NCBI GenBank assembly: GCA_020073365.1
Contig: JAIQFL010000002.1
Location: 1-64,000 of the forward strand
Direction of reading: 5' to 3'
Length of the DNA stretch: 64,000 nt
Source of the DNA: Terriglobia bacterium
GTDB lineage: Bacteria > Acidobacteriota > Terriglobia > Bryobacterales > Bryobacteraceae
The notes beneath the pieces were generated by a model. It did not search any database and was not told the DNA's origin. It saw nothing but the letters and a program-made list of their open reading frames with translations. Every line of letters starts with the position of its first letter. Positions within the stretch are counted from its first letter, which is position 1. Position numbers and translations under genes: made by a program. Of this stretch, positions 19,125-27,559 are shown piece after piece.

Positions 19125-20074
19125 TGTACGCACGAGCCCTTGAAAACGAGTTTGCACGCGAGGTGCGGGCGGGCCTCACCCGCCCCGGACAGAAGACCCT
19201 CCCCTGCCACTATCTGTACGACGACGTCGGGTCGGCGCTCTTCGAAGCCATCACGTATCTGCCGGAATACGGTCTTACCCGCGCTGACGCCCGTGTGATC
19301 CAGGCGCACGCCGGCGATCTGCTGGAATGCCTGCCGCCCAATATCGTCACGGCGGAGCTGGGCAGCGGCACCGGGACGAAAACTCGGGCGATCCTGGAGC
19401 GGCTCCAGCAACGCCAGACGGTGACGTACTTCCCGATCGACGTCTCAGAGGTGGCGCTGGAGAAGTGCGCTCAGGATCTGGGCCCGCTGGGCTCGGTGTT
19501 TCCCATCGCGGCCAGCTATCTGGACGGCCTGCGGGAGGTGGCTGCCGGGCGCGCGGACGGGCAGACTCTTCTGGTTCTCTTCCTCGGCAGCACCATCGGG
19601 AACTTCGAGCCGGAGGCGGCCACTGACTTCCTCTACGGCATTCGATCCTGCCTGCAGCCTGGCGATGCCCTGCTGCTGGGCACCGATCTGGTCAAATCCG
19701 TGGAACTGTTGCGGGCGGCGTACGACGATCCCACGGGCGTCACCGCAGCCTTCAACTTGAACCTGCTGGCGCGCATCAACCGGGAACTCGATGCCGATTT
19801 CGACCTGCGCCAGTTCGAGCATGTCATCCGTTATGACGCCCCGTTGCAACGCATCGAAATGCACCTGCGGTCCCGGGTGTATCAGAGCGTCTGCATTCGC
19901 GCCGCGGAATTAAACGTGGATTTTGTGCCCAACGAAACCATCTTTACGGAGGCCTGCCACAAGTTCCGTCCGGAACAGATCTGCGCCATGGCTCGCACCG
20001 CCGGTTTCCGGATGGAAGCGCAGTGGACCGACCTGGAGTGGCCTTTCGCCGAGAGCCTGTTAGTGGTGGTGTGA
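19124..20074 (+). CDS. egtD: L-histidine N(alpha)-methyltransferase EgtD
   Basis: EgtD trimethylates histidine with three SAM molecules to form hercynine, the first committed step of ergothioneine synthesis. The 316-residue protein has the family features: KTLPCHYLYDDVGSALFEAI near residue 24, TRADARVI, the SAM loop ELGSGTGTKTRAIL near residue 72, PIDVSE, and LFLGSTIGNFEPEAA near 150. Length is standard. It overlaps egtB in the TAATG arrangement. No egtC or egtE is present in the window, so the C-S lyase step must be encoded elsewhere or done by a general enzyme. Confidence 0.95.
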   Translation: MYARALENEFAREVRAGLTRPGQKTLPCHYLYDDVGSALFEAITYLPEYGLTRADARVIQAHAGDLLECLPPNIVTAELGSGTGTKTRAILERLQQRQTVTYFPIDVSEVALEKCAQDLGPLGSVFPIAASYLDGLREVAAGRADGQTLLVLFLGSTIGNFEPEAATDFLYGIRSCLQPGDALLLGTDLVKSVELLRAAYDDPTGVTAAFNLNLLARINRELDADFDLRQFEHVIRYDAPLQRIEMHLRSRVYQSVCIRAAELNVDFVPNETIFTEACHKFRPEQICAMARTAGFRMEAQWTDLEWPFAESLLVVV

Positions 20075-20164
20075 CTTGGGCATCCTTGCCGCTCTCAGCG
20101 CTTTCTCCGCGCTCTCCGTGACTCCGCGGTGGGCTGGTTCTTCCCGGTCCAGGGCCGAACCCCC

Positions 20165-20467
20165 TCAATCCAAATCGATGTCTCTCACCGGCGGCGTCAC
20201 GTCGGGGGCCTCCTTGGCCCGCTTGAAGAGCTCGTCGAATTTTTTTTCCAGCACTTTACCGTGCGTCTTCTCGGCGGCAACCTGCTTTTGAAAAACCTCT
20301 TCCCGCCGGGCGCCCGCGCCTTTGAGCTTCAGGACTTCCGCCTCCAGGTCTTCGATCGGACGAGGTTTCTCCTTCACCGTGTGCGCAATCACCGCGCGAG
20401 TCTCGGGATCGATCTTGAGCAGCGCCTCGCAGCACGGGCATTCCACCTCGAACATACCTTTAGCCAT
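20165..20467 (-). CDS. Small zinc-ribbon/coiled-coil protein, unknown function
   Basis: This 100-residue protein begins MAKGMFEVECPCCEALLKID. It has CPCC near residue 10 that may be half of a metal site, followed by a charged helix (about residues 35-85: PIEDLEAEVLKLKG, then EEVFQKQVAAEKTHGKVLEKK) likely to form a coiled coil. The ATG at 20467 is preferred to a possible start 16 codons upstream, which adds unrelated residues. It is convergent with egtD. I know of no assigned function; similar short proteins are common in acidobacteria. Confidence 0.65.
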   Translation of the reverse strand: MAKGMFEVECPCCEALLKIDPETRAVIAHTVKEKPRPIEDLEAEVLKLKGAGARREEVFQKQVAAEKTHGKVLEKKFDELFKRAKEAPDVTPPVRDIDLD

Positions 20468-20825
20468 AGATCTATCGTAATCGAGATCGTTTAAGAAAAT
20501 CCCGCGGACGTACACACGGTCGCCTCCATTTCAGAAGGTAACCACTGGCCCAGAAAGAGACGATTGTGAAGGGGTTTATGGACAGCTAGAAGGGGTTTAT
20601 GCGAGGTGACTGAATAGGCGGGCGCCGAAATCGGGGATCAATCGTCTCTCCGTGGGCCTGTGAGAAGTTAGTCACGCCTCACCTTAAGCAATCACCTTGC
20701 CAAACCGAAACCACCTTTAGAATCAATCCTCTAAGCGGAAACCGTACGCCTGTGTACAAAAAATAGGCATCCCGCTGTCAACAGTATGTATCGAAAGGCC
20801 ACGTAGTGGACACACCTGTGCGCAA
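20468..20825. other. Intergenic region with a 13-bp direct repeat
   Basis: No coding region is supported in these 358 bases. A 13-bp direct repeat GAAGGGGTTTATG occurs at 20568-20580 and 20589-20601 (21-bp step), and the end near 20760 is AT-rich. There is no strong hairpin. It could hold the promoter of the small zinc-ribbon gene. Confidence 0.5.
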
Positions 20826-22802
20826 TTATTGCAACGGCTGTTGGGCGCCTTGCGGAGGCGTGGCCGGTAGCGGGCTTGCCGGCCGCGCTACCACACCCCG
20901 AAACGCTTCGTCGAGCGAGATATTGTTGTTGGTCAGGATCTGTCCGGTAGCGCGGTCCAGTTCGACCTTCGCCTTGTTGTAAGCCGCCTTGGCCGCCACC
21001 TCGCTGGACTCCGCCGCCGTCAGGGCCTGCTGATCCTGGATCACGTTGTAGATGGTAGACGCTCCCAGCGCCAGCTTCTTCTGCTCCGCATCCAGTGTCT
21101 GCGCCTGCAGCGCCCGCGACTTGGTGGCCGAGTTGTACTGCGCACGCGCCTGGGTCAATGCGATGACGGCATTCACTACGTCGGTCCGCACCTGATTTTC
21201 CAGACGTTGCAACCCGAGCTGCTGCTGCCGCAGCGTGAGCTCATCGGTGATTACCTGGGCTTGCGCCGCGCGATTCCGGATCGGGATGTTCAGGTTGAAT
21301 CCGAGCGAATAGTTTGGGAAGTTCCGTTGGAACAACTGGCTCAGAACCTGCCCATACCCCCCGATAAAGAACGGATTGTTGCTGTGTACCGTGCCGGGGG
21401 GCGGCACCAGGGTGTTCGTCTGGCCCGCCAGGGCGCTGTTGCTGAGGTTCGCCACCGCATCCAAAGTCGGGAGCAGGGCGTTCTTCGAGCCCCGGATCGT
21501 GAGTCCCTGGTTCTGCAGTTGGATCCGGCTCTGGGCCAACTCGGGACGCGACGAAAGGGCCATTGCCGTCATATCCTGAATGGGCGCGATCGGCTGGGTG
21601 TCCGGGACGTTGATCTGATCGGTTGGAATGATATGCGCTTCCGCGATCGCAGTGCTGGCCACACCGGTCCTGCTCAGCGCGGTTTTCAAGATGGTCTCCT
21701 GCTGCAGCACCTGCGTCTGTGCGATGGTGAGTTGCTGCTCCCCAGTGGCAATCTGGGCCTCCGCGCGAGTCACTTCGATGGGCGCCAGCGTTCCCACCTC
21801 GACCTGCCTCTTGTTGTCATTCCAGAGCCTGGTTGCCGAGGCCACCGCCTCGCGCGCCACGCGAACGTTGTCGTTGAACGCCACCAGGTCCCAGTACAGC
21901 ATCATCACCGCGGCGACCGTGGTTTCCACCTGCAACTTGAACGTAAGGTCGGATACCTCGCGATTATTCCTGGCAATCCGGATCTGGCGTGAGTTCACTC
22001 CGGGGCCAAAACCTTGAAAGAGGTGCTGTGTAATGCCAAGCCCCAACGAGGAGTTGGTGGACGGGTTGAAGTCGTTGCGCGGATTGTTGCTGGTGGTCGA
22101 GCTGTTGTTCAGGCCCAGATTGACGATCGTGCCGGTGAGAAATCCCTGCTGGATTCCGAAATTCGTAATCGCCTGGCGCTGAATCAGCTCGTTGGTCCCG
22201 GTGAGGAAGGCACTGCTCTGGGGCGTGGTCTGGTGGGCCCAGCTCAGCGCTCCGGTGATGGCGGGATCGAGGCTGGGAATGCTCGGCCCCCCGGCCTGGA
22301 GCACACTACCGCCCACCGCGGAGGCCGTGCCGGAACTCGCCTGCGAGGCGGCGTTCTGGTTGCTCCCCGGCGTGGTTCCCGAGCTGCTAACCGAGGCGCT
22401 GCTGGGGCCGGCCGTGACAGTGGTGGAAACGCCCCGCGCGAATCCCCCCGCCTCCGCCTGCATTACCACGGCGTCGGCCAGTTGCGGACCGTAGCGTTGA
22501 ATGGCGATGTCGAGATTATTCTCCAGCGCCAGCGCGATCGTATCTTGCAGTGACAGGTAGAGATTCCCGCCGCGCAGTAACGAATCGAGGCGGCCCGAGT
22601 TCCCCACGGTGGGAGCTTGCACGGTCTTAGCCCGGTACGGGTCAGTGACCTTCCCTAAAATCCCGTGAGAGCTCACCGCGGCTTGCGGCACGGGGTTGTC
22701 CTGGTTGGGGGAGCCGGCCGGCTTGTCGGCCGCGAAACTGCCCGTAGGCGACAGCAGCAGAACACTGCACAATGCCGCGAGATAAGGTCTGGTTCCGTCC
22801 AT
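20826..22802 (-). CDS. TolC family outer membrane efflux protein
   Basis: This 658-residue exported protein has a signal peptide (to about residue 24, GSFAADKPAG). A Ser/Thr/Ala-rich insertion (about residues 120-180) precedes two outer-membrane-efflux repeats: LSLQDTIALALENNLDIAI near 82 and VEVGTLAPIEVTRAEAQIA near 335 in the first, and SSRPELAQSRIQLQNQGL near 415 with ALGASTIYNVIQDQQALTAAE near 590 in the second. These are TolC trimer strands and helices. No inner-membrane pump or adaptor is adjacent, so it may serve a pump encoded elsewhere, such as the RND system at the end of this window. It ends in a Pro/Gln-rich tail. Confidence 0.9.
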   Translation of the reverse strand: MDGTRPYLAALCSVLLLSPTGSFAADKPAGSPNQDNPVPQAAVSSHGILGKVTDPYRAKTVQAPTVGNSGRLDSLLRGGNLYLSLQDTIALALENNLDIAIQRYGPQLADAVVMQAEAGGFARGVSTTVTAGPSSASVSSSGTTPGSNQNAASQASSGTASAVGGSVLQAGGPSIPSLDPAITGALSWAHQTTPQSSAFLTGTNELIQRQAITNFGIQQGFLTGTIVNLGLNNSSTTSNNPRNDFNPSTNSSLGLGITQHLFQGFGPGVNSRQIRIARNNREVSDLTFKLQVETTVAAVMMLYWDLVAFNDNVRVAREAVASATRLWNDNKRQVEVGTLAPIEVTRAEAQIATGEQQLTIAQTQVLQQETILKTALSRTGVASTAIAEAHIIPTDQINVPDTQPIAPIQDMTAMALSSRPELAQSRIQLQNQGLTIRGSKNALLPTLDAVANLSNSALAGQTNTLVPPPGTVHSNNPFFIGGYGQVLSQLFQRNFPNYSLGFNLNIPIRNRAAQAQVITDELTLRQQQLGLQRLENQVRTDVVNAVIALTQARAQYNSATKSRALQAQTLDAEQKKLALGASTIYNVIQDQQALTAAESSEVAAKAAYNKAKVELDRATGQILTNNNISLDEAFRGVVARPASPLPATPPQGAQQPLQ

Positions 22803-22862
22803 GAAATGTTACCTCTGGCCCGACGTCGAAGCTGTTCGTCTGGTCTCTCTTAAATTCAATGT

Positions 22863-22868
22863 TATAGT
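22863..22868 (+). promoter_or_regulatory. Putative -10 box (TATAGT) of pyrE operon
   Basis: TATAGT ends 8 nt before the GTG start of pyrE, so transcription would begin at or next to the start codon, and no ribosome-binding site is visible. No clear -35 hexamer is recognisable. Confidence 0.45.
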
Positions 22869-22876
22869 AGCCCTTT

Positions 22877-23467
22877 GTGACGCCGCAAGCTGAATCCGTC
22901 CTCGAATTGTTCCGCTCAACCGGCGCGTATCTCCAGGGACACTTCCGTCTCACTTCCGGCCTGCACAGCGCCGAGTACCTGCAGAGTGCGCTGGTGCTGC
23001 AACATCCGGCGGCGGCCGAAAAGCTTGGCCGGCTGCTGGCGGAGGAAGTGCGCAAGATCGCCCATGAGAAAATCGGACTGGTGGTTTCGCCGGCGCTGGG
23101 CGGCCTGATCATTGGCCATGAGGTGGCGCGGGCGCTCGGAACGCGGTTCATCTTCATGGAGCGCGATGCGGCCGGGAAGATGGCGATGCGCCGAGGCTTC
23201 GCCGCCGGGGCGGGCGAGACTGCGGTGGTGATTGAAGACGTCATCACCACCGGCGGCAGCACGCGAGACGTGATCGAGGTACTCCAGGCGAGCGGGGTCA
23301 ACGTACTGGCAGCGGGCTCCATCATCGATCGTAGCGGTGGACTGGCTGACGTCAGCGTTCATCGTGTGGCTCTTGCCACGCTGCAGGTGGCGGCGCATTA
23401 CCCCGAGGAGTGCCCTTTGTGCAAATTGGGCATCCCCGCATTGAAACCCGGCTCCCGCCCAGCCTGA
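22877..23467 (+). CDS. pyrE: Orotate phosphoribosyltransferase
   Basis: PyrE converts orotate and PRPP to OMP in pyrimidine synthesis. The 196-residue protein has the PRPP-binding motif VVIEDVITTGGS (117-128), the ligand loop VVSPALGGLIIGHEVARALG (69-88) and FRLTSGLHSAEYLQ near residue 23. The start is GTG. The stop overlaps the truA start (TGATG), and alkD overlaps truA in the same way, making a three-gene operon. The region C-terminal of residue 160 has CPLCKLGIP, a segment often seen in longer bacterial PyrE. Confidence 0.95.
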   Translation: MTPQAESVLELFRSTGAYLQGHFRLTSGLHSAEYLQSALVLQHPAAAEKLGRLLAEEVRKIAHEKIGLVVSPALGGLIIGHEVARALGTRFIFMERDAAGKMAMRRGFAAGAGETAVVIEDVITTGGSTRDVIEVLQASGVNVLAAGSIIDRSGGLADVSVHRVALATLQVAAHYPEECPLCKLGIPALKPGSRPA

Positions 23468-24189
23468 TGCGTCGCATCCAAATCCAGCTCGCATACGACG
23501 GCAGCGCATTTCACGGTTGGCAGGTGCAGCCCGGGCTGCCGACCATCCAGGGCGTTCTCGAGGCTATCGTTTCGGGCATGGAAGGCCGGCCGGTGCACGT
23601 GGCAGGCTCGGGACGCACGGATGCCGGTGTGCACGCCCTCGGGCAGGTGGCCGCGTTCAGTATCGAGAACCCGATTCCGCTGGCGAACTTGCGCCGCGCG
23701 GTGAACCGTCTGCTGCCTCCGGCCGTCCGCGTGCTTTCGGCCGTAGAAGTGCGTGCCGATTTCCATCCGCGTTTTGACGCCAAAGCGAAAACCTACGAAT
23801 ACCGCATTGTGCGGGAGGAAGTCTGTAGCCCTTTCGAGTGGCCCTATGTGCACCACTACCCCTACCCGCTGGATGAGGATCGCATGGAGCGCCTCGCGCA
23901 AAACCTCGAGGGCGAGCACGATTTCACGGTCTTCGCCGCGGCCGACGACAGCGACGCGGAAGGCCGGTCCAAGGTGCGCACCGTGTTCTCTTCGGTGCTG
24001 GAACCGGGCTCGGGAAGGCTGATCTATCGGATCCGCGGCAGCGGGTTCCTGAAGCACATGGTGCGGAACATCGTGGGCACGCTCATCGAGGCGGGCCGGG
24101 GGAATATCGTGAACCTTGCGGAATTGCCTTCGAAGTCGGGACCCACGGCGCCCGCCAAAGGACTGTTCCTGGTGAGCGTGGAGTACTGA
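23467..24189 (+). CDS. truA: tRNA pseudouridine synthase A
   Basis: TruA makes pseudouridine at positions 38-40 of tRNA anticodon arms. The 240-residue protein contains the catalytic Asp52 in GSGRTDAGVHALGQV, LAYDGSAFHGWQVQ near residue 8, RFDAKAKTYEYRI near 98 and a C-terminal GSGFLKHMVRNIVGTL. The ATG at 23467 overlaps the pyrE stop; the open frame extends 19 codons upstream within pyrE without similarity. It overlaps alkD at its 3' end. Confidence 0.96.
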   Translation: MRRIQIQLAYDGSAFHGWQVQPGLPTIQGVLEAIVSGMEGRPVHVAGSGRTDAGVHALGQVAAFSIENPIPLANLRRAVNRLLPPAVRVLSAVEVRADFHPRFDAKAKTYEYRIVREEVCSPFEWPYVHHYPYPLDEDRMERLAQNLEGEHDFTVFAAADDSDAEGRSKVRTVFSSVLEPGSGRLIYRIRGSGFLKHMVRNIVGTLIEAGRGNIVNLAELPSKSGPTAPAKGLFLVSVEY

Positions 24190-24854
24190 TGCAGAGTGAT
24201 CTGTTGGCCAGGCTGAAGACTTACGCCAACCCGGCGAACGTCGCGGGGATGGCGCGGTATGGCATCAGCCCGGTGGGGACGCTGGGAGTGCCCATGCCGG
24301 TCCTCCGCAAGCTGGCCAAGGAGAGCGGCCGCAGCCACGAGCTCGCCCGGGAGTTGTGGGACTCCGCAATCCACGAGGCCCGCATTCTGGCAACCCTGGT
24401 GGACGAGCCCGCGCGCGTGACCCGGCGCCAGATGGACCGATGGGCCCGCGATCTGGATTCCTGGGACGTCTGCGATCAAGCCTGCCAGAACCTCTTCCGT
24501 TACACGCCGTTCGCCTTTGCCAAAGCCGCCGAATGGGCGCGAAAAAAGCCCGAATTCGTCCGGCGCGCCGGGTTCTCGTTGATGGCCGGCTTGGCGGTGA
24601 AGGCCAAGCATGCATCCGACGCGCAGTTTGAAGCCTTCTTTCCCCTGATCCTGGAGGCTGCCACGGATGACCGGAACCTGGTCAGGAAGGCGGTGAACTG
24701 GGCGCTGCGCCAGATCGGCAAACGCAACCCCCGGCTGCGCGTGAAGGCCATCGCCCAAGCCGAGGAGATCCGCGGCCTCGACTCCCGTGCCGCGCGCTGG
24801 ATTGCGGCCGATGCGCTGCGGGAGTTGCGCGGGGCAGTTCCGCGAAAGCGGTGA
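24189..24854 (+). CDS. DNA alkylation repair protein (AlkD-like, HEAT-repeat)
   Basis: This 221-residue all-helical protein of the AlkD family removes alkylated bases by a HEAT-repeat glycosylase mechanism in known members. Family marks are YGISPVGTLGVPMPVLRKLAK near residue 24, HEARILATLVDEP near 62, WARDLDSWDVCDQAC near 85, and RNLVRKAVNWALRQIGKRN near 160. The start overlaps the truA stop. Catalytic acid and aromatic residues appear kept (DSWDVCD), but activity is inferred from family. Confidence 0.88.
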   Translation: MQSDLLARLKTYANPANVAGMARYGISPVGTLGVPMPVLRKLAKESGRSHELARELWDSAIHEARILATLVDEPARVTRRQMDRWARDLDSWDVCDQACQNLFRYTPFAFAKAAEWARKKPEFVRRAGFSLMAGLAVKAKHASDAQFEAFFPLILEAATDDRNLVRKAVNWALRQIGKRNPRLRVKAIAQAEEIRGLDSRAARWIAADALRELRGAVPRKR

Positions 24855-24989
24855 GAGAAATCTCCCCCAGTACCACGTAATAGCCGCCCTCTCGCTGTTC
24901 GATGTCGTCGCGGGTCATCCTGGTTCTGATTGTACAGCCAAAAGAGCGATTGACCGTGCTGAGTCATCGAGGGGCTGGGGGCTGGCCGC

Positions 24990-26108
24990 CTACTGCACGG
25001 AATTCAGATAGGCGATCAGATCCGCGAGCTCCTGCGGCTTCCCGAACTGGGGCCATCCGATTCCCGCCTGTTTCATGCGGATGAGCATTCTCGGTCCGTG
25101 ATCCCACAGCGCCGAGATGATGGTCACCTCCGAGTACGGGCGGGCCTGGCCGGGTAGCTGGGGAGCACCGTGCTTGCCTCCGTAATGGCAGTCGCCGCAG
25201 CGGCGTTCGATGAACACGCGCTTACCCTCCACGATATCGCCGCCGGAGTAGACAAACTGGCGCATCCAAAGGAAGCTCAGCAGTTGGCGCATTTCGTTGG
25301 GCGTCAGCGTGGGCGGTTGCGCCATCATCCGGGGAGCGTGATTCCACATGTCTACCGCGATGTCGGTCAGGGTCATGTTGCGCAGCCGGTTCTCGAGCGC
25401 GAGCTCTCCCTTGTGGCAGTTGACGCAGCCCTTCGACTCGAAAATGCGATGCCCGTTTTCGTCGGAAGTGTTGGAGAACCGGGAGACCAGATGCTGCGTT
25501 TCCGGCAAGGAGCGCAGGTATGCCAGGATGTCGTCCAACTGCTCGCTGGTCAGCGCCTGCCACTCCAGCTTGTGCCGGGCGAACGCCAGCCGCATCGGAA
25601 AGCTGTGATTCCACATCTGCTCGACCAGCAGGATCGGGTCGGCCAGGGACTCCCATTTGGCCACCGGCGGAGCGCCTTCCGCGCGGGAATCCGTGATCCC
25701 ATGGCATCCACCGCACTGCTTGGCATCGAACGTCGCCTTTCCGCGCGCTTCCTCTCCGGGCCTGTCGAAGAACCGGGCGGAATAGAAGAACGCGAAGAGG
25801 TCGGACGCATCCCTGGGGGAGAGTCTCGGCATCCTGATTTTCGCCGCCCCGATGGCGCCCCACATCACCGGTGCATGGTTCCACATGGTACTCGCCATCC
25901 TGGCTGGCGTATAGCTGCGGCTGACGGCGCGGCCCAGATCGAGCCCCATCGTCCCGCCACGGCCATTCACCGCGTGGCAACGAATGCATTGCTCGCCTTC
26001 AAAAATCTTCGCTCCGCGGTGGGAATCCCCAGGCACCACGGGGGGGACGGCGGCTTCGGCGCTCCCAAGCAGGAGACTGCCGAACACAAGAGCGAGAGAG
26101 ATTCGCAT
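24990..26108 (-). CDS. Exported tetraheme cytochrome c-like protein
   Basis: This 372-residue protein has a signal peptide (to about AEAAVPP) and four CXXCH heme motifs at residues 41-45 (CIRCH), 132-136 (CGGCH), 228-232 (CVNCH) and 304-308 (CGDCH). Each domain carries a repeated WNHAP-like motif (about 76, 166, 255, WDHGP near 330), so the protein is four tandem mono-heme domains of about 90 residues. A -10 box TACACT lies 6 nt before the ATG, so translation may be leaderless. It may shuttle electrons in the periplasm; no partner oxidase is adjacent. Confidence 0.9.
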   Translation of the reverse strand: MRISLALVFGSLLLGSAEAAVPPVVPGDSHRGAKIFEGEQCIRCHAVNGRGGTMGLDLGRAVSRSYTPARMASTMWNHAPVMWGAIGAAKIRMPRLSPRDASDLFAFFYSARFFDRPGEEARGKATFDAKQCGGCHGITDSRAEGAPPVAKWESLADPILLVEQMWNHSFPMRLAFARHKLEWQALTSEQLDDILAYLRSLPETQHLVSRFSNTSDENGHRIFESKGCVNCHKGELALENRLRNMTLTDIAVDMWNHAPRMMAQPPTLTPNEMRQLLSFLWMRQFVYSGGDIVEGKRVFIERRCGDCHYGGKHGAPQLPGQARPYSEVTIISALWDHGPRMLIRMKQAGIGWPQFGKPQELADLIAYLNSVQ

Positions 26109-26212
26109 AGGAGCAGTGTATAAGACCTTGGATCTGTGTAGAGGACCAGCTACCGGAATGCCGTGCTACCGGCCTCGACCGGCGGACCAAAGCAAGTCAC
26201 AATGATAGGTTC

Positions 26213-27061
26213 ATGCAGGACTACGACGTAGCCTTGAAGCTCCTGTTGCAGGGATCGGCCAGGCTCACAATGCGCGAGTTGACCGGTACCGTGGTCGAGA
26301 AGTGGCTGGATATGGAGCTACCCAAGGTGCAGAACCTTCGGGTGGACCTCCTCGGCGAAACGGCAGGTGGAGGGCTGGTCCACCTGGAGCTACAGAGTCG
26401 GAATGACCCGATCATGCCCTTGCGCATGGCCGAATCCTGCCTCGGGGTGTTTCGCCTGTTCGGAAAATTCCCTCGCCAGTTCTTGCTCTATGTCGGCGAA
26501 GCACCCCTTCGAATGGACAGCGAATTGCGCGGCCCGGATGTGTCGTTCCGCTACCGCGCCCTCGACATTCGCGATTTGGATGGTGACCGCCTGCTGGAGA
26601 GCGAGGATGTCGGAGATAATGTAATTGCGATCCTCGCGCGACTGCGGGACCATAAAGAGACGGTCCGGCGGATTGTGGCCAGGATCGCAGGTTTGCCGGC
26701 GGCCGAGCGGGACAGCGCTCTGGTTCAGTTACTGATTCTGGCCGGATTGAGGCGCTTGGGACCGCTGGTGAAAGAGGAGGCAAGGCGTATGCCGATCACG
26801 GAAAGCATTCTGGAACACGAAGTCTTGGGGCCAATGATCAAGGAAGCGGAACTAAAAGGCGAACGGAAAGGTCTCCAGGAGGGCAAACGGAAAGGTCTCC
26901 AGGAGGGCGAGTTGAAGGTCCTTCGCCGGCTCATCGAGAAGCGCTTCGGAACGATGCCGGGTTGGGCGGAGGAACAACTGGCCAGCCGATCGGCGGCCGA
27001 ACTGGAAGAACTGAGCCTGCGCGTGCTCGACGCCCATAGTATTGAAGACATCCTGAAGTAA
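26213..27061 (+). CDS. Rpn family nuclease / DUF4351 protein
   Basis: This 282-residue protein has an N-terminal PD-(D/E)XK nuclease fold (QNLRVDLLGET, then GLVHLELQSRNDP near residues 55-65) typical of the recombination-promoting nuclease (Rpn)/transposase_31 group. It ends in the DUF4351 domain (LIEKRFGTMPGWAEEQLASR, then EELSLRVLDAHSIEDILK). Between them lies a tandem 8-residue repeat (RKGLQEGK, RKGLQEGE) encoded by two near-identical 24-bp units. Such proteins are frequent and mobile in bacterial genomes, and Rpn relatives promote RecA-independent recombination. No IS ends flank it. Confidence 0.82.
   Translation: MQDYDVALKLLLQGSARLTMRELTGTVVEKWLDMELPKVQNLRVDLLGETAGGGLVHLELQSRNDPIMPLRMAESCLGVFRLFGKFPRQFLLYVGEAPLRMDSELRGPDVSFRYRALDIRDLDGDRLLESEDVGDNVIAILARLRDHKETVRRIVARIAGLPAAERDSALVQLLILAGLRRLGPLVKEEARRMPITESILEHEVLGPMIKEAELKGERKGLQEGKRKGLQEGELKVLRRLIEKRFGTMPGWAEEQLASRSAAELEELSLRVLDAHSIEDILK
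26863..26910 (+). repeat. 24-bp tandem duplication inside the Rpn gene
   Basis: The unit beginning ACGGAAAGGTCTCCAGGAGG occurs twice (26863-26886 and 26887-26910), differing only at the end. It encodes RKGLQEG(K/E) twice in the linker before DUF4351. Such charged linker repeats vary in number among homologues. Confidence 0.85.
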
Positions 27062-27145
27062 CACGACCCGAGTTGCTCCCGGCCCCCAACCACGCTCCAA
27101 AGAGTTTCGCTCAAACCGGCCCGGTCCTTCGCTACAATAGAAGTA

Positions 27146-27559
27146 ATGCGGTACTGTCTGTGTCTGTTCGCCACCGCCCTCGTTTGTCTGATTGCTGCCG
27201 AGCCGCACCAAACCGTATCGGTGCGCGGCAAGCTCAGCGTGCGCGAGGGCCAACCCGCCACCGTCGAGACTGCCGATCACAAGCTCGTGACGCTGGAGGG
27301 AGATAATGTCACCCGCAAGGTCCTGGCCGACGATCGCCTGAACGGGTTTGAGATCGAGGCCCGGGGCCACTTCACGTCTCCCGACCGCTTCGCCATCGAC
27401 CCCAGCCATACCCACTCCCTGCTGGTCCGCCAGAATGGCAGGCTCAAGCTGATTTCCTACTGGTGCGACATCTGCTCCATTCGGGCCTACACTCCGGGTC
27501 CCTGCGTCTGCTGTCAGAGGGAAACCACGCTCGATCTGCTCGACCCCGACAAGCCATGA
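27146..27559 (+). CDS. Exported small protein with Cys-rich tail, unknown function
   Basis: This 137-residue protein has a signal peptide (MRYCLCLFATALVCLIAAEP). A beta-rich body (HQTVSVRGKLSVREGQPATV, then DHKLVTLEGDN) resembles an OB-like or beta-sandwich domain. The C-terminus is cysteine-rich (YWCDICSIRAYTPGPCVCC) and could bind a metal or form disulfides. It overlaps the next gene by 4 nt (ATGA) and is probably co-transcribed with it. The -10 box TACAAT ends 7 nt before the ATG, so the message is likely leaderless. I do not recognise a family. Confidence 0.7.
   Translation: MRYCLCLFATALVCLIAAEPHQTVSVRGKLSVREGQPATVETADHKLVTLEGDNVTRKVLADDRLNGFEIEARGHFTSPDRFAIDPSHTHSLLVRQNGRLKLISYWCDICSIRAYTPGPCVCCQRETTLDLLDPDKP

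Noticed and set aside
24682-24918. Minus-strand ORF starting MTRDDIEQREGGYYVVLGEI near the alkD end
   Set aside because: Only the first 22 residues look protein-like; the rest is antisense to alkD. Could be a remnant but cannot be supported.
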